A stretch of DNA of 41,177 nt from a virus (IMGVR_UViG_3300027793_002186:1-41177); one strand, 5' to 3'. Positions 16,459 through 25,246 are shown, counted from the first letter of the stretch. A program made the numbers and translations. The notes: generated from the sequence alone by a model not told the origin.

Positions 16459-18069
16459 ATGGCAAATATTTTAGGGTTGAATTTTTCACATGATGGTGCA
16501 GTTGCTCTAGTTGTTGATGGACGATTGCACTCAGCATTAGCTACAGAAAGGATTACTCGCAAAAAGAAAGCACATGGTATCACCAAACAGCTTGTAGAAA
16601 GTTTATTAAATAACGCTGGATTAGCGGTACAAGACATAAAAGCTATTGCTCTTGCAGATTACATACAACAATATTGTGGTGATGTACTACATTTGTTTGA
16701 CGGTATTGGCCTACCGGTTAGAGAAACCAGTTACACATTGTATAATAACGATGTTAGGCAACTTACAGGCAAGTTTATGGGTAACTGGGAAGTTCCTGTC
16801 TATGTCTTGCCACATCATCTAGCACATGCCAGCAGTAGCTTTTACACAAGTAATTTTGAAAGTGCAGTATGTTTAAGTGTTGATAGCAGTTTTGGAAATT
16901 TACAAGATAACAGCCTTATACTAGAAGGCAACGATGTGCAGTTGCTAACTGTTGATTGTCCTAATCTTATTAGTGGTATAGGTTATGCAACATTTACAGA
17001 GCTATTGGGATATCAGCCAGCGTTTGCTAAGGCTGGTATTACCATGGGTTTAAGCAGTTACGGTGCAGAAATGCTTAGCCTAGAAAAAGATTATTTTTTG
17101 TCTAAAATGTTCTGGCCAAACAACGACACAGGCGTCCAAATTGAATTAGAATATAGAAAATTTTGGAGTGACGTCTGGCAAAAGTTTAGTGCAAAACATC
17201 CCCATGAGCTTACTTTCCAAGAAAGTGCAAATTTAGCAGCCACTATTCAATATTTGCTAGAAAAAAGCCTAATCAAAACAGCTGAAAATATCCGCACACG
17301 TTACCCATATAAAAATTTATGCCTAAGCGGAGGAAGCTTTTTAAATTGTATCAGCAATACTGCAATCAAAAATCTAGGGTTATTTGACAACATACATCAT
17401 TTTCCAGCTTGTGGGGACGATGGAAACGCTGTTGGGGCAGCTTTATGGGTAGCACATACCTTATATCAAGCACCTCGACAACAATATTCAACAGCTGATC
17501 TTGCATACCTAGGCTTGAATCAAATATCCATAACTGATCCTGATTATTCTAGAGTATGCGATATATTGTCACAAGGAGGTATTGTGGCATGGCATATGGG
17601 ACGTAGTGAATATGGGCCAAGAGCCTTAGGAGCTCGCAGTTTGCTAGCAGATCCTAGGAAATATCATATGAGAGAGAAAATTAACTTTGCAGTAAAAAAC
17701 CGCGAATGGTTCAGACCTATTGCACCAGTGGTGTTAGAGCATTTATGTCATGAGTGGTTTGATTTAGAAGGGCCTAGCCCTTATATGCTTTACACTGCAA
17801 ATGTTTTACAACCTGAAAAAATACCAGCAGTAACGCATGTTGATAACAGCAGTCGTCCTCAGACTGTATCTGAGTTGTCCAACCCTTACTTGTGGAAACT
17901 ATTGAACGAATGGAACAATCAAACTGGGGTACCCGTGTTGGTCAACACGAGTTTGAATGGTGGAGGAGAGCCTTTATGCGAAACCGAACAAGACAGTTTG
18001 AAATTTTTCCAAAAACATGATAGTGTTACTGCTTTAGTTTTAAATGGTAAACTTTTGGAGAGAAAATGA
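16459..18069 (+). CDS. Carbamoyltransferase (NodU/CmcH/TobZ family)
   Basis: 536 aa, the usual length for O-carbamoyltransferases. The N-terminal Kae1-like domain starts ILGLNFSHDGAVALVVDG and has the metal-ligand pattern HHLAHA (His119 and His123). CGDDGNAVGAALW lies at about 320. The C-terminal YrdC-like domain has YGPRALGARSLLADPR and REWFRPIAPVV, and ends with VLVNTSLNGGGEPLCET. The family transfers a carbamoyl group from carbamoyl phosphate, through carbamoyl-AMP, to a sugar or antibiotic hydroxyl. Here the acceptor is probably a glycan built by the neighbours. The next gene overlaps it by 4 bp (ATGA). Confidence 0.93.
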   Translation: MANILGLNFSHDGAVALVVDGRLHSALATERITRKKKAHGITKQLVESLLNNAGLAVQDIKAIALADYIQQYCGDVLHLFDGIGLPVRETSYTLYNNDVRQLTGKFMGNWEVPVYVLPHHLAHASSSFYTSNFESAVCLSVDSSFGNLQDNSLILEGNDVQLLTVDCPNLISGIGYATFTELLGYQPAFAKAGITMGLSSYGAEMLSLEKDYFLSKMFWPNNDTGVQIELEYRKFWSDVWQKFSAKHPHELTFQESANLAATIQYLLEKSLIKTAENIRTRYPYKNLCLSGGSFLNCISNTAIKNLGLFDNIHHFPACGDDGNAVGAALWVAHTLYQAPRQQYSTADLAYLGLNQISITDPDYSRVCDILSQGGIVAWHMGRSEYGPRALGARSLLADPRKYHMREKINFAVKNREWFRPIAPVVLEHLCHEWFDLEGPSPYMLYTANVLQPEKIPAVTHVDNSSRPQTVSELSNPYLWKLLNEWNNQTGVPVLVNTSLNGGGEPLCETEQDSLKFFQKHDSVTALVLNGKLLERK

Positions 18070-18611
18070 AAATCTATCTTGGAGCTGGTGAACACCGAAT
18101 ACAAGGTTATATCCATTGCGATTATGATCCTGCTTGTAACCCTGATTATTGTTTTGATTTAGAAAAGGATATGTTTCCCTTTCCAGATAATAGCGTAGAC
18201 ATAATACAAGCAACGCATGTGTTAGAGCACTTAGGTGAGGGTTATTTTCACTGTATGCAAGAAATTTACAGGGTTTGCAAACCAGGCGCAGTGATTCATG
18301 TGCATGTTCCGCACCATCGGAGTGATGATTTTTGGAGTGATCCAACGCATAAGAGAGCAATTACTGTAGCTGGCTTGAAATTGTTTGGGCGCAAATACAA
18401 CGAATTAAGTAGGAAACAAAAAGTGCATGCATCAAAACTTGCAGAATATTACAAGGTGGATTTTGAAGTTATAGAGCATAGTTTACGACCTGTGGAGAAA
18501 TATAGAGAGAGGTTTGTTGGTCAACCAAAAGAGCAAGTAGAAGAATATCTTGAACAACATTGCAATTTGGTGGATGAAGTATATATTAAACTAATAGTTA
18601 TCAAAGAGTAA
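18066..18611 (+). CDS. Class I SAM-dependent methyltransferase
   Basis: 181 aa, starting in an ATGA overlap with the carbamoyltransferase. It begins KIYLGAGEHRIQGYIHCDYD (motif I and the acidic end of strand beta2), followed by FPFPDNSVDIIQATHVLEHL and IYRVCKPGAVIHVHVPHH, a standard class I methyltransferase core of the Methyltransf_11/UbiE type common in polysaccharide clusters. Substrate unknown; probably a sugar or lipid in the pathway of its neighbours. Confidence 0.85.
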   Translation: MKIYLGAGEHRIQGYIHCDYDPACNPDYCFDLEKDMFPFPDNSVDIIQATHVLEHLGEGYFHCMQEIYRVCKPGAVIHVHVPHHRSDDFWSDPTHKRAITVAGLKLFGRKYNELSRKQKVHASKLAEYYKVDFEVIEHSLRPVEKYRERFVGQPKEQVEEYLEQHCNLVDEVYIKLIVIKE

Positions 18612-19973
18612 ATGACTAGCAATTTTGAACACCTGCGCGAAACAGTTTTAGACTTAACAAAACGAGACCAGCAAGAGTTAGCTTTTATGCTACTTGATAA
18701 CTATTGGGAAATTGCGCACCTACCAGATGATTATGAATTATTAGGATGGCTATCCTTAAAGATTGGGCACAGAACTCTTGCAATAAAGTGTGCTGAATCA
18801 ATGCTGGGATTTGCGTCAACAAACAAAGAAAAATACGCAGCTCGAATAAACCTAAACAAAGTATACTATCGCGCAAATTTTCCAGAAAAGGCTTTATTTT
18901 ACAGCCAGCTAAATTTGGATATTGACCCACATGATTTTGACAATGTTGTTGCATATGCAGCAGCACTAAAGTTGAATAATCAAAGAGAAGAAAGTGAAAA
19001 AGTTATAAATGAATTAAAGCAATGTGATTGGATAACTCCTGAACAAAGGTTGCAACTACGTATAACCGATACCCATTCTCTTTTACGTCAAGGGCAAACA
19101 GCACAAGGTATAAAATGGTTCCTTCACTCAGACAAGGATAGAACCACAATTTTTGATATAAAAGGAATGAAACAGTGGAACGGTGTAATTTCCCCAGGCA
19201 CAGTATTATATGTTAATGCAGGTGGCGGAGTGGGTGATGAAATAATAAACATCCGGTTTTTCAACACTCTCAAAAAGTTAGGCATGACTCCTTGTCTGTT
19301 CTCTCTTTTAGAGCGTCCAGATTTAGCCCAGATATTTCAGAGACATGGATTTGATGTAATAACCAATCCAAATGAAATTGATATTAAGTGTCCATGGACA
19401 TATATGATGAGTCTGCCCATTGATTTAAACGTAAATGAAAACCAATTGTGGTATGGACCTTATCTTGCTCCGCTTAACCAACAGAAAAATCAACTTCCAA
19501 AAACTGATAAATTCAGGATTGGTATAAAGTGCAACGGAAATCCTTGGTTCGAACAAGACGTTTACAGAAGCATACCTTTTGAAGAAGTTATGCAAATTAT
19601 GCCAAAGGATGCTGAAATTTATTATTTTGACAAGGATGATTCAAAGGTAGGGTGCATCAATCTAAATTTGCGTATTAACACTTGGGATGATACTTTAGAC
19701 TTCCTTTCTCAGATGGATATTGTAATCAGTAGCTGCACAAGTATAATACATGCAGTTGGAGCAATGGGCATTACTGGAATAGTCTGTGTGCCTATTCTAG
19801 AATATTACATTTGGACAAGTACACATACCAACGAAAGCACTCCTTGGTATGGATCAAATTTAAAAGTCTTAAAGCAAAAAAAAGTTAGATCTTGGAAAGA
19901 GCCTTTGGAACGAGCTCAAGAAATTATTCAGGAACACATGCAGCTAAAAGGATCACAGCAAAATGCTAATTAA
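18612..19973 (+). CDS. TPR-like plus GT9-like glycosyltransferase
   Basis: 453 aa, starting right after the previous stop. Residues 1 to about 180 are helical repeats of TPR type (ALFYSQLNLDIDPHDFDNVVAYAAAL). The rest resembles a GT-B enzyme of the heptosyltransferase (GT9) class: VLYVNAGGGVGDEIINIRFF, FRIGIKCNGNPW, and MDIVISSCTSIIHAVGAMG, which matches the donor-site region. TPR/GT9 fusions are known among polysaccharide enzymes. The donor sugar cannot be told. It overlaps the following sulfotransferase gene by 11 bp. Confidence 0.65.
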   Translation: MTSNFEHLRETVLDLTKRDQQELAFMLLDNYWEIAHLPDDYELLGWLSLKIGHRTLAIKCAESMLGFASTNKEKYAARINLNKVYYRANFPEKALFYSQLNLDIDPHDFDNVVAYAAALKLNNQREESEKVINELKQCDWITPEQRLQLRITDTHSLLRQGQTAQGIKWFLHSDKDRTTIFDIKGMKQWNGVISPGTVLYVNAGGGVGDEIINIRFFNTLKKLGMTPCLFSLLERPDLAQIFQRHGFDVITNPNEIDIKCPWTYMMSLPIDLNVNENQLWYGPYLAPLNQQKNQLPKTDKFRIGIKCNGNPWFEQDVYRSIPFEEVMQIMPKDAEIYYFDKDDSKVGCINLNLRINTWDDTLDFLSQMDIVISSCTSIIHAVGAMGITGIVCVPILEYYIWTSTHTNESTPWYGSNLKVLKQKKVRSWKEPLERAQEIIQEHMQLKGSQQNAN

Positions 19974-20742
19974 CAAAAAGTTTCACATGATCACAGGATT
20001 GCCTAGATCAGGAAGCACCTTATTGAGTAGCATACTCAAACAAAACCCAGATATGCATGCTAGCATTACTGATCCTCTAGCAACAATGGTAAAGGGTGTA
20101 GTAGAATCCAGTAACGATGGTGCTGGAATAAGTTCTGAAGTTCCTATTGAACGCAGAAAGAACCTAGTGCGTTCATTGTTTTATGGTTACTATCAAGATG
20201 TGAATGCGTCAATTATCTTCAATACTAACCGTGCATGGACAAGAATTTTGCCTCTTCTGGATGACGTATTTCCTGACGCTAAGGTGCTACTTTGTGTACG
20301 AGATATCAAATGGATATTAGACAGTTTTGAGTCAGCGCATAGAAGGCACCCATTTAACAAAAATACAATTTTTGGTGGTATGGGCGATAGCGTTTACGAT
20401 CGAATGGATCTTCTTATGGATAAAGGAGGAATAGTTGAATTTGCTTACACAGGACTAAAACAAGCCATTACAAGCGCAGAACGGCACAAGTTGATGTTGA
20501 TCGAATACGAGCAACTCTGCAAGAATCCCAAAGGTATGATGCAAGCCATCTACAATTTTATTGAAGAACCCTATTTCTCTCATGATTTTGATAATGTTGA
20601 GGCCAGTTGGGACGAATATGACGCAGAAATTGGTATTGAGCTGCACAAGGTGAGAACAAAGGTAGAATGGAAAGAACGCCCAACAATTTTACCTCCCGAT
20701 ATTGTAGCCAAATATTCTAATATGGAAGTATGGAGATACTGA
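19963..20742 (+). CDS. Sulfotransferase
   Basis: 259 aa. MITGLPRSGSTLLSSIL (about 8-24) is the 5'-phosphosulfate-binding loop of PAPS-dependent sulfotransferases, and VLLCVRDIKWILDSFES holds the 3'-phosphate-binding strand and helix (RD..W...S). The enzyme would move sulfate from PAPS to a sugar or protein hydroxyl. The same cluster holds a degenerate APS-kinase-like domain (24285-25208), a suggestive link to PAPS supply. The gene overlaps both neighbours or nearly so, within one operon. Confidence 0.88.
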   Translation: MLINKKFHMITGLPRSGSTLLSSILKQNPDMHASITDPLATMVKGVVESSNDGAGISSEVPIERRKNLVRSLFYGYYQDVNASIIFNTNRAWTRILPLLDDVFPDAKVLLCVRDIKWILDSFESAHRRHPFNKNTIFGGMGDSVYDRMDLLMDKGGIVEFAYTGLKQAITSAERHKLMLIEYEQLCKNPKGMMQAIYNFIEEPYFSHDFDNVEASWDEYDAEIGIELHKVRTKVEWKERPTILPPDIVAKYSNMEVWRY

Positions 20743-20744
20743 AA

Positions 20745-21557
20745 ATGCCTGATCCAAGACAGCCTATTACCCTTCATGTTATCTTGCGCACTTGTGACAG
20801 AACCAATGTTCACAATGATTGGCGTGTGCGCTATTGTGATTTGGAAAAAAGTGAAATAATTAGAGGATGTGTTACAAGTTTGATCAGATCAATTACAAAC
20901 GTAACTTGGTTCAAGGTTAAACTTACAATTTTAGACGATCACAGCAGCGAAAATACAGTCTCGTTTTTGAAATCTGCAGGTGCAGCTTTGGAAAATTTTG
21001 AAATAATACAACTAGAAGAACAAGGGTATCAAAATTCTGGACATCAGCAATTTTTGCATGCAAAGAATACTGACGCTGATCTTGTTTATTGTATAGAAGA
21101 TGATTATTTGCATCAACCATCTTCAATAACTGAAATGGTAGACAGTTATTACCTTTTTGTATCTAAGCTGAAGAATCCAAACATTGTGCTGTATCCATTT
21201 GACGCTCCTGAATGTTATGATCCACCAACTGATCCTGTCTGGGTAGTTCATGGAACACAAAGACACTGGCGCACAGGAATATACTCTACATTTGTGTTAT
21301 TCACCATTCCTGATTTAATACGGCAACACTGGAATTTGTTTGAAACCTTGGCACTCAATTACAACGGTATGTATCTACGTAAGGGCAAAGAACATGAGTT
21401 TCGTTACACTGAAGATAACACTATTTGGAACATTTGGAAACATGGGGAAGCTATAAGATTCAACCCTATTCCCAGTTTAGCTCTTCATTTACAATTTGAT
21501 AGGCAACTGGAACCTTTTATTGACTGGAAAGAATGGTGGGCAAAATATGCAGTTTAA
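20745..21557 (+). CDS. GT2-like glycosyltransferase
   Basis: 270 aa from the ATG at 20745, chosen because GGAG at 20732-20735 is well spaced; an in-frame ATG at 20730 lacks a site. The sequence fits a GT-A fold: LHVILRTCDRT, then VKLTILDDHSSENTVSFL (strand with DDxS), and YCIEDDYLHQPSSITEM, whose EDD triad would bind the nucleotide-sugar metal. The C-terminal half ends in a WGxHLQ-like segment (LALHLQFD). Donor and acceptor unknown. Confidence 0.75.
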   Translation: MPDPRQPITLHVILRTCDRTNVHNDWRVRYCDLEKSEIIRGCVTSLIRSITNVTWFKVKLTILDDHSSENTVSFLKSAGAALENFEIIQLEEQGYQNSGHQQFLHAKNTDADLVYCIEDDYLHQPSSITEMVDSYYLFVSKLKNPNIVLYPFDAPECYDPPTDPVWVVHGTQRHWRTGIYSTFVLFTIPDLIRQHWNLFETLALNYNGMYLRKGKEHEFRYTEDNTIWNIWKHGEAIRFNPIPSLALHLQFDRQLEPFIDWKEWWAKYAV

Positions 21558-21927
21558 AAGCTGTGGAGAATGCAATGCCTGTTGTCAAGGTCTTTTATAT
21601 GGAAATGCATATGGAAACGTGCAAAGTATGGGACAACAGTGTAAATTTTTAGTATCTAAACGTTGTAGCATTTATGATACGAGGCCAAAATTTTGTTTTG
21701 ATTACCAATGTGCTTATACACAAGGATTACTTGACGAAGATATGAGGCCAGATAAATGTGGATTACTAGCTACAGTAAAGTATGATGAAACTACTCAAAA
21801 ACAGTATCTCCATGTTACTGAAACCAAACCAGATATTCCTTGGGAAACATATATGAAGCTTGATAAATCTGTCCATAAGTTAGGAACGTATTGGGTATTG
21901 AGGAAATGGCATGATATACAATCCTGA
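21547..21927 (+). CDS. YkgJ-type CxxCxxCC metal-cluster protein
   Basis: 126 aa from the ATG at 21547, preceded by GGTGGG. FKSCGECNACCQGLL carries the CxxCxxCC signature of the YkgJ zinc/iron-chelating family, and further cysteines follow (QCKFLVSKRCSIYDTRPKFCFDYQC) in the family's usual order. Its members bind a metal or Fe-S centre, and most have no known reaction. The 11-bp overlap with the GT2-like gene and 17-bp overlap with the next methyltransferase place it firmly in this pathway, perhaps as a redox or metal-using modifier. Confidence 0.8.
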   Translation: MQFKSCGECNACCQGLLYGNAYGNVQSMGQQCKFLVSKRCSIYDTRPKFCFDYQCAYTQGLLDEDMRPDKCGLLATVKYDETTQKQYLHVTETKPDIPWETYMKLDKSVHKLGTYWVLRKWHDIQS

Positions 21928-22576
21928 TTTCTTTAAACCAAAAGACATGAAACATGCTCGTAGCATAATCTTAACATCAGAAGATTCGACAACTGATGCC
22001 CGTTGGGAATATGAAACGTGTTGGACTTTAAAAATGTGTGAGACTTTTACTGATATAACAAGCAACAGTATTGTATTAGATTGGGGATGCGGGGTAGGAA
22101 GACTTAGCAAGGCATTGATTGATAAATTTGGGTGTCAGGTAGTTGGTGTAGACTTAGAACCAAAAATGCTTGATTTTGCTAAGGATTATGTTAACAATAA
22201 TAGGTTTTCTGCTATTACTCGCACAGAAGCGTATAGCCAACTGCCATCAAAATTTTTTACACACACTTTGAGTGTTTGGGTCTTCCAACACAGTATTGAT
22301 TTGGAAAAGGAAATTTCCTTAGTATACCGGAGCATGCAACCAGGAGCGTGGTTGCTGGTAGTAGAAAACATTACAAAAGCCATTCCAGATGCTGTTGCTT
22401 TTTTTGATGATGGTGTACAAACGTCCAATGTATTGGATAACACAGGTTTTGAAACACAAGCAACTGGTAAAATCCCCCTAGCGTATACTAGTCTTAAAAT
22501 ACACACAAACAGTTGGTGGAAAACCTACACTAAACCAAACAAAAGAGGTCAAATTGAATACAACCTTCATTATTAA
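21911..22576 (+). CDS. Class I SAM-dependent methyltransferase
   Basis: 221 aa. VLDWGCGVGRLSKALIDKFGCQVVGVDLEPKMLDFA holds motif I (DWGCGVGR) and the acidic residue ending strand beta2 (VDLE). SVWVFQHSIDLEKEI and MQPGAWLLVVEN complete the core. It is the second methyltransferase of the cluster and is not especially similar to the one at 18066, so each probably has its own substrate. Confidence 0.85.
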   Translation: MIYNPDFFKPKDMKHARSIILTSEDSTTDARWEYETCWTLKMCETFTDITSNSIVLDWGCGVGRLSKALIDKFGCQVVGVDLEPKMLDFAKDYVNNNRFSAITRTEAYSQLPSKFFTHTLSVWVFQHSIDLEKEISLVYRSMQPGAWLLVVENITKAIPDAVAFFDDGVQTSNVLDNTGFETQATGKIPLAYTSLKIHTNSWWKTYTKPNKRGQIEYNLHY

Positions 22577-23483
22577 CGGCGGTGCAGGCCGAGTTATTTC
22601 TGCAATTCCTGCATTGGAAAAATATGCAAAACTAAATCCGGATGATGATTTCAAAGTTTTGATACATGGTTGGGAGTTACTGTTTTGGAGTCATCCAATT
22701 TTGCAACATAGAAGCTTTAGTATTGGACAAAAAGGAGCTTTTGAACTTTTTATCCGAAATAGCAAAGTGGTATGTCCAGAACCCTATTATATTCATGGCT
22801 ATTACAATCAAAAATTAAGTCTGGCTGAAGCTTTTGACGAAGAAATCAACAAAACAACTGATCATTCAGATTTGGAATCACCACATTTATATATTAGCAA
22901 TTTAGAAAGAGATACTGTTAAAAGAATTATCCAAGAAAAATTGCACGAAATGAATAAAAAACGGCTAGTTGTTGTTCAACCGTATGGAAGCGGCATTGGC
23001 ATAATGAACGGTAGGCCTTATGACACTAGCCATAGAAGTATGGATCCTGATGATTATCTTAAAATAATTCAAAAATTCAACAAAGATATATTAGTTGTTT
23101 ATTTTGGATTACGTGAACTCCGGCATCCTGGAGACAAAACAAGTTTAAATATGGAATCAATGGATCCAGATTTACGTATGTATTTGAGCTTCATTGCTGA
23201 GTGTGACTATTTTGTTGGTTGTGATAGTGTAGGACAACATATGGCAAGGGCTATGAACAAGCCTGGGCTTGTACTTATGGGAAGTACGGATGAAACCAAT
23301 GTCAGCTATCCTAAACATTTCAAAATTTATCGGAACGGCCAAAAACCAATTTATAGTCCAATACGGCTAACAGGAACTGATTGTGAGTTTGCAGATCGAA
23401 TGAACGATGGTATTATGAAATTTTCAACATCACAAATAAATGAAATTGCTAATATTGTAAATTTTGAGGTTTTCAAAGGTTAA
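22554..23483 (+). CDS. GT9-like glycosyltransferase
   Basis: 309 aa from a TTG start, preceded by AGAGGT and overlapping the methyltransferase by 23 bp. INGGAGRVISAIPALEKYAKLNPDDDFKVLIHGW resembles the N-terminal loop of ADP-heptose/LPS heptosyltransferases. VVVQPYGSG and the later CDYFVGCDSVGQHMARAMNKPGLVLMGST match the GT9 donor site (D/S..H.A.A...P...L.G). The acceptor is unknown; with the gene at 18612 it gives two GT-B-type enzymes in the cluster. Confidence 0.75.
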   Translation: MNTTFIINGGAGRVISAIPALEKYAKLNPDDDFKVLIHGWELLFWSHPILQHRSFSIGQKGAFELFIRNSKVVCPEPYYIHGYYNQKLSLAEAFDEEINKTTDHSDLESPHLYISNLERDTVKRIIQEKLHEMNKKRLVVVQPYGSGIGIMNGRPYDTSHRSMDPDDYLKIIQKFNKDILVVYFGLRELRHPGDKTSLNMESMDPDLRMYLSFIAECDYFVGCDSVGQHMARAMNKPGLVLMGSTDETNVSYPKHFKIYRNGQKPIYSPIRLTGTDCEFADRMNDGIMKFSTSQINEIANIVNFEVFKG

Positions 23484-23485
23484 CA

Positions 23486-24277
23486 ATGTATGATCAAAAT
23501 GCAGGTTTGACAAAAGTTAAAAAATTCTTACTTGTCAGCAGCGGCAAAGGTGGCGTTGGTAAGTCCACTATTGCTGCGAATCTAGCAGGTGCATTGAATA
23601 ATTTGGGTTTAAAAGTGGGAATTCTGGACGCTGACATTTCAGGACCTAGTCAAGCAGTGATGTGGGATTTACCTACAAATGTACCTGTTGCTGTAACAGA
23701 AAATAAGGAACTGAGCTTGCCTTTTGTATCTCATGGGGTAAAAATTGCCACATTGGCTACACGCATAGCAGACAACCACGCAGTGCAATGGCGTGGCCCC
23801 ATGGCAAGCATAGCCCTTGTAAATTTGTTGTGTCATACAAATTGGGAAGAACTTGACTGTTTGCTTGTTGACATGCCTCCAGGTACAGGTGATATACAAG
23901 TGAGTATCTGCCAGAAGCTACCAGAGGCTAAGGTAGTTTCTGTAACCACTCCACAACAAGTTGCTGTTGCTGATACGCGAAGAGGGATGCAAATGTATAT
24001 TGCTCAAAACATAACATTGATAGGTGTTATAGAAAACATGAGCACACACATTTGTGAAAATTGCGGTCATAACAATGCTATTTTCGGAACTGATGGCGCA
24101 CAGCAACTTTGTAACGAGTATCAAGTTCCACTACTGGGTCAACTTCCACTAGATCCTTTTGTACGATTTCAAGCAGATTCTGGCAAACCTTTGACTATTT
24201 GTGATCCCCTACATCCAGTAAGTAAAATTTATGTAAAAATAGCAGAACAAATATGGAATTCTTTCAAGGAGAAATAA
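23486..24277 (+). CDS. Mrp/ApbC/NBP35-type P-loop ATPase
   Basis: 263 aa with AAAGG before the ATG. The deviant Walker A SGKGGVGKST (GKGGVGKS at 20-27), DADISGPSQ, LLVDMPPGTGDIQVSI and a CxxC in CENCGHNNAIFG are all hallmarks of Mrp/ApbC iron-sulfur cluster carriers. Such proteins bind and pass on [4Fe-4S] clusters. A phage copy inside a decoration cluster is unusual. Possible clients nearby are the CxxCxxCC protein (21547) and the Cys-motif RfbH-like enzyme (28311). Related ParA/BY-kinase-like roles are less likely given the CxxC and MPPGTGD. Confidence 0.88.
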   Translation: MYDQNAGLTKVKKFLLVSSGKGGVGKSTIAANLAGALNNLGLKVGILDADISGPSQAVMWDLPTNVPVAVTENKELSLPFVSHGVKIATLATRIADNHAVQWRGPMASIALVNLLCHTNWEELDCLLVDMPPGTGDIQVSICQKLPEAKVVSVTTPQQVAVADTRRGMQMYIAQNITLIGVIENMSTHICENCGHNNAIFGTDGAQQLCNEYQVPLLGQLPLDPFVRFQADSGKPLTICDPLHPVSKIYVKIAEQIWNSFKEK

Positions 24278-24284
24278 TACCCCA

Positions 24285-25208
24285 ATGCGATCAATGGTAA
24301 AACTCATTCATGCTGATGGTTTCCTTTCAGCTCATGATGCGCAGAAAGCTGCAAGATTAGTTCAAGGACTTTCATTTTCACCCAAGTCATATGGCTGGGA
24401 ATTGGAAAATTTTAACATGGTTTTTTCAAAACTTGAACCTATAATGAGTCAGGTGTTGGGTGAACGTGTTGTAATTGATCACCACAGATCTGGCATTTTT
24501 CGAAAACCCCTAAACAACGTTATTCATTTCGAAGAGTTTCAGTCCTTAAATGAATGGGCCTTTGTGTGTGCCTTAGAAAAAAACACTTTGAACCTATATC
24601 ACCATATAGACACAGACGGCAACACAGATGCTGAGACAGCGTTGGACAACTACAAGTTCAATTATATGAACCTTTTTGAGTGGAATTTGCATACAAACAT
24701 TTTACTGGAGCCCAGTCAAGGTGTGTTTTTTCGGCCATGGGTCTTTCATAGCCTTGATCAAGGTCTTGTTCAGTACTATCGACTATTGACGGACCGTAAA
24801 TTTAGAGTACTGGTAATGGGACCGCCAGGCAGCGAACGAGCACTCATGAGCCAAAAATTACATGAAAAAATCAATGGCAGTAGCTTGATCAAAAGCATGG
24901 CAGTGAGAAAGAAAGACAAGGACATTGATTTTTCCTCAGATGGTAGGTTAAGACAAACCTATCGAATGCTGACTCTTGCACGAAACGATAGGAGTGATTG
25001 TGTTATATTGGATCATGCATGTGTTTTAGATGAACAACGACAAATCATAAACCCTGATGTGTTAGTGTATATGAAAGGCAAAGAGCTGTGGGATAAAAGT
25101 AACGAATGGGAAGAACCCAAATATTATGACTTTGCCTTCTCAGAAGTATCAGATGAGGCAGTGTCTGCGATCTTGAATCGTATAGAGACTAAGAGAATCA
25201 CCTTATAG
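24285..25208 (+). CDS. Oxygenase/cupin-like domain fused to degenerate APS-kinase-like domain
   Basis: 307 aa. Residues 1 to about 175 look like a double-stranded beta-helix protein: VIHFEEFQSLNEWAF, then GVFFRPWVFHSLDQGLVQYYRLL, a pattern met in phage 2-oxoglutarate-oxygenase or cupin-like proteins. The second half (about 180-300) follows the plan of phage APS-kinase-like P-loop proteins: RVLVMGPPGSERALMSQKL, RQTYRMLTLAR, CVILDHACVLDEQRQIINPDVLVYM and a final KYYDFAF. The Walker A reads GPPGSERA and has lost the GK[S/T], so kinase activity is doubtful. It follows Mrp by 7 bp. With the sulfotransferase it hints at sulfate chemistry, but that is inference. Confidence 0.55.
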   Translation: MRSMVKLIHADGFLSAHDAQKAARLVQGLSFSPKSYGWELENFNMVFSKLEPIMSQVLGERVVIDHHRSGIFRKPLNNVIHFEEFQSLNEWAFVCALEKNTLNLYHHIDTDGNTDAETALDNYKFNYMNLFEWNLHTNILLEPSQGVFFRPWVFHSLDQGLVQYYRLLTDRKFRVLVMGPPGSERALMSQKLHEKINGSSLIKSMAVRKKDKDIDFSSDGRLRQTYRMLTLARNDRSDCVILDHACVLDEQRQIINPDVLVYMKGKELWDKSNEWEEPKYYDFAFSEVSDEAVSAILNRIETKRITL

Positions 25209-25213
25209 GTTAA

Positions 25214-25229
25214 AACAACAACTGTTGTT
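25214..25229 (+). repeat. Inverted repeat AACAACA-AC-TGTTGTT
   Basis: A perfect 7-bp inverted repeat with a 2-bp centre, between the end of the fusion gene and the late-type octamer at 25234. The tight centre suits a protein operator better than an RNA hairpin. It resembles the element at 3344-3360. Confidence 0.45.
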
Positions 25230-25233
25230 ACTT

Positions 25234-25241
25234 CATAAATA
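25234..25241 (+). promoter_or_regulatory. T4-late-type octamer CATAAATA
   Basis: The same octamer as at 3335. It ends only 5 bp before the ATG at 25247, so transcription from it would begin at about the start codon and give a nearly leaderless message. Either that is real or the octamer is fortuitous. Confidence 0.4.
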
Positions 25242-25246
25242 TATCC

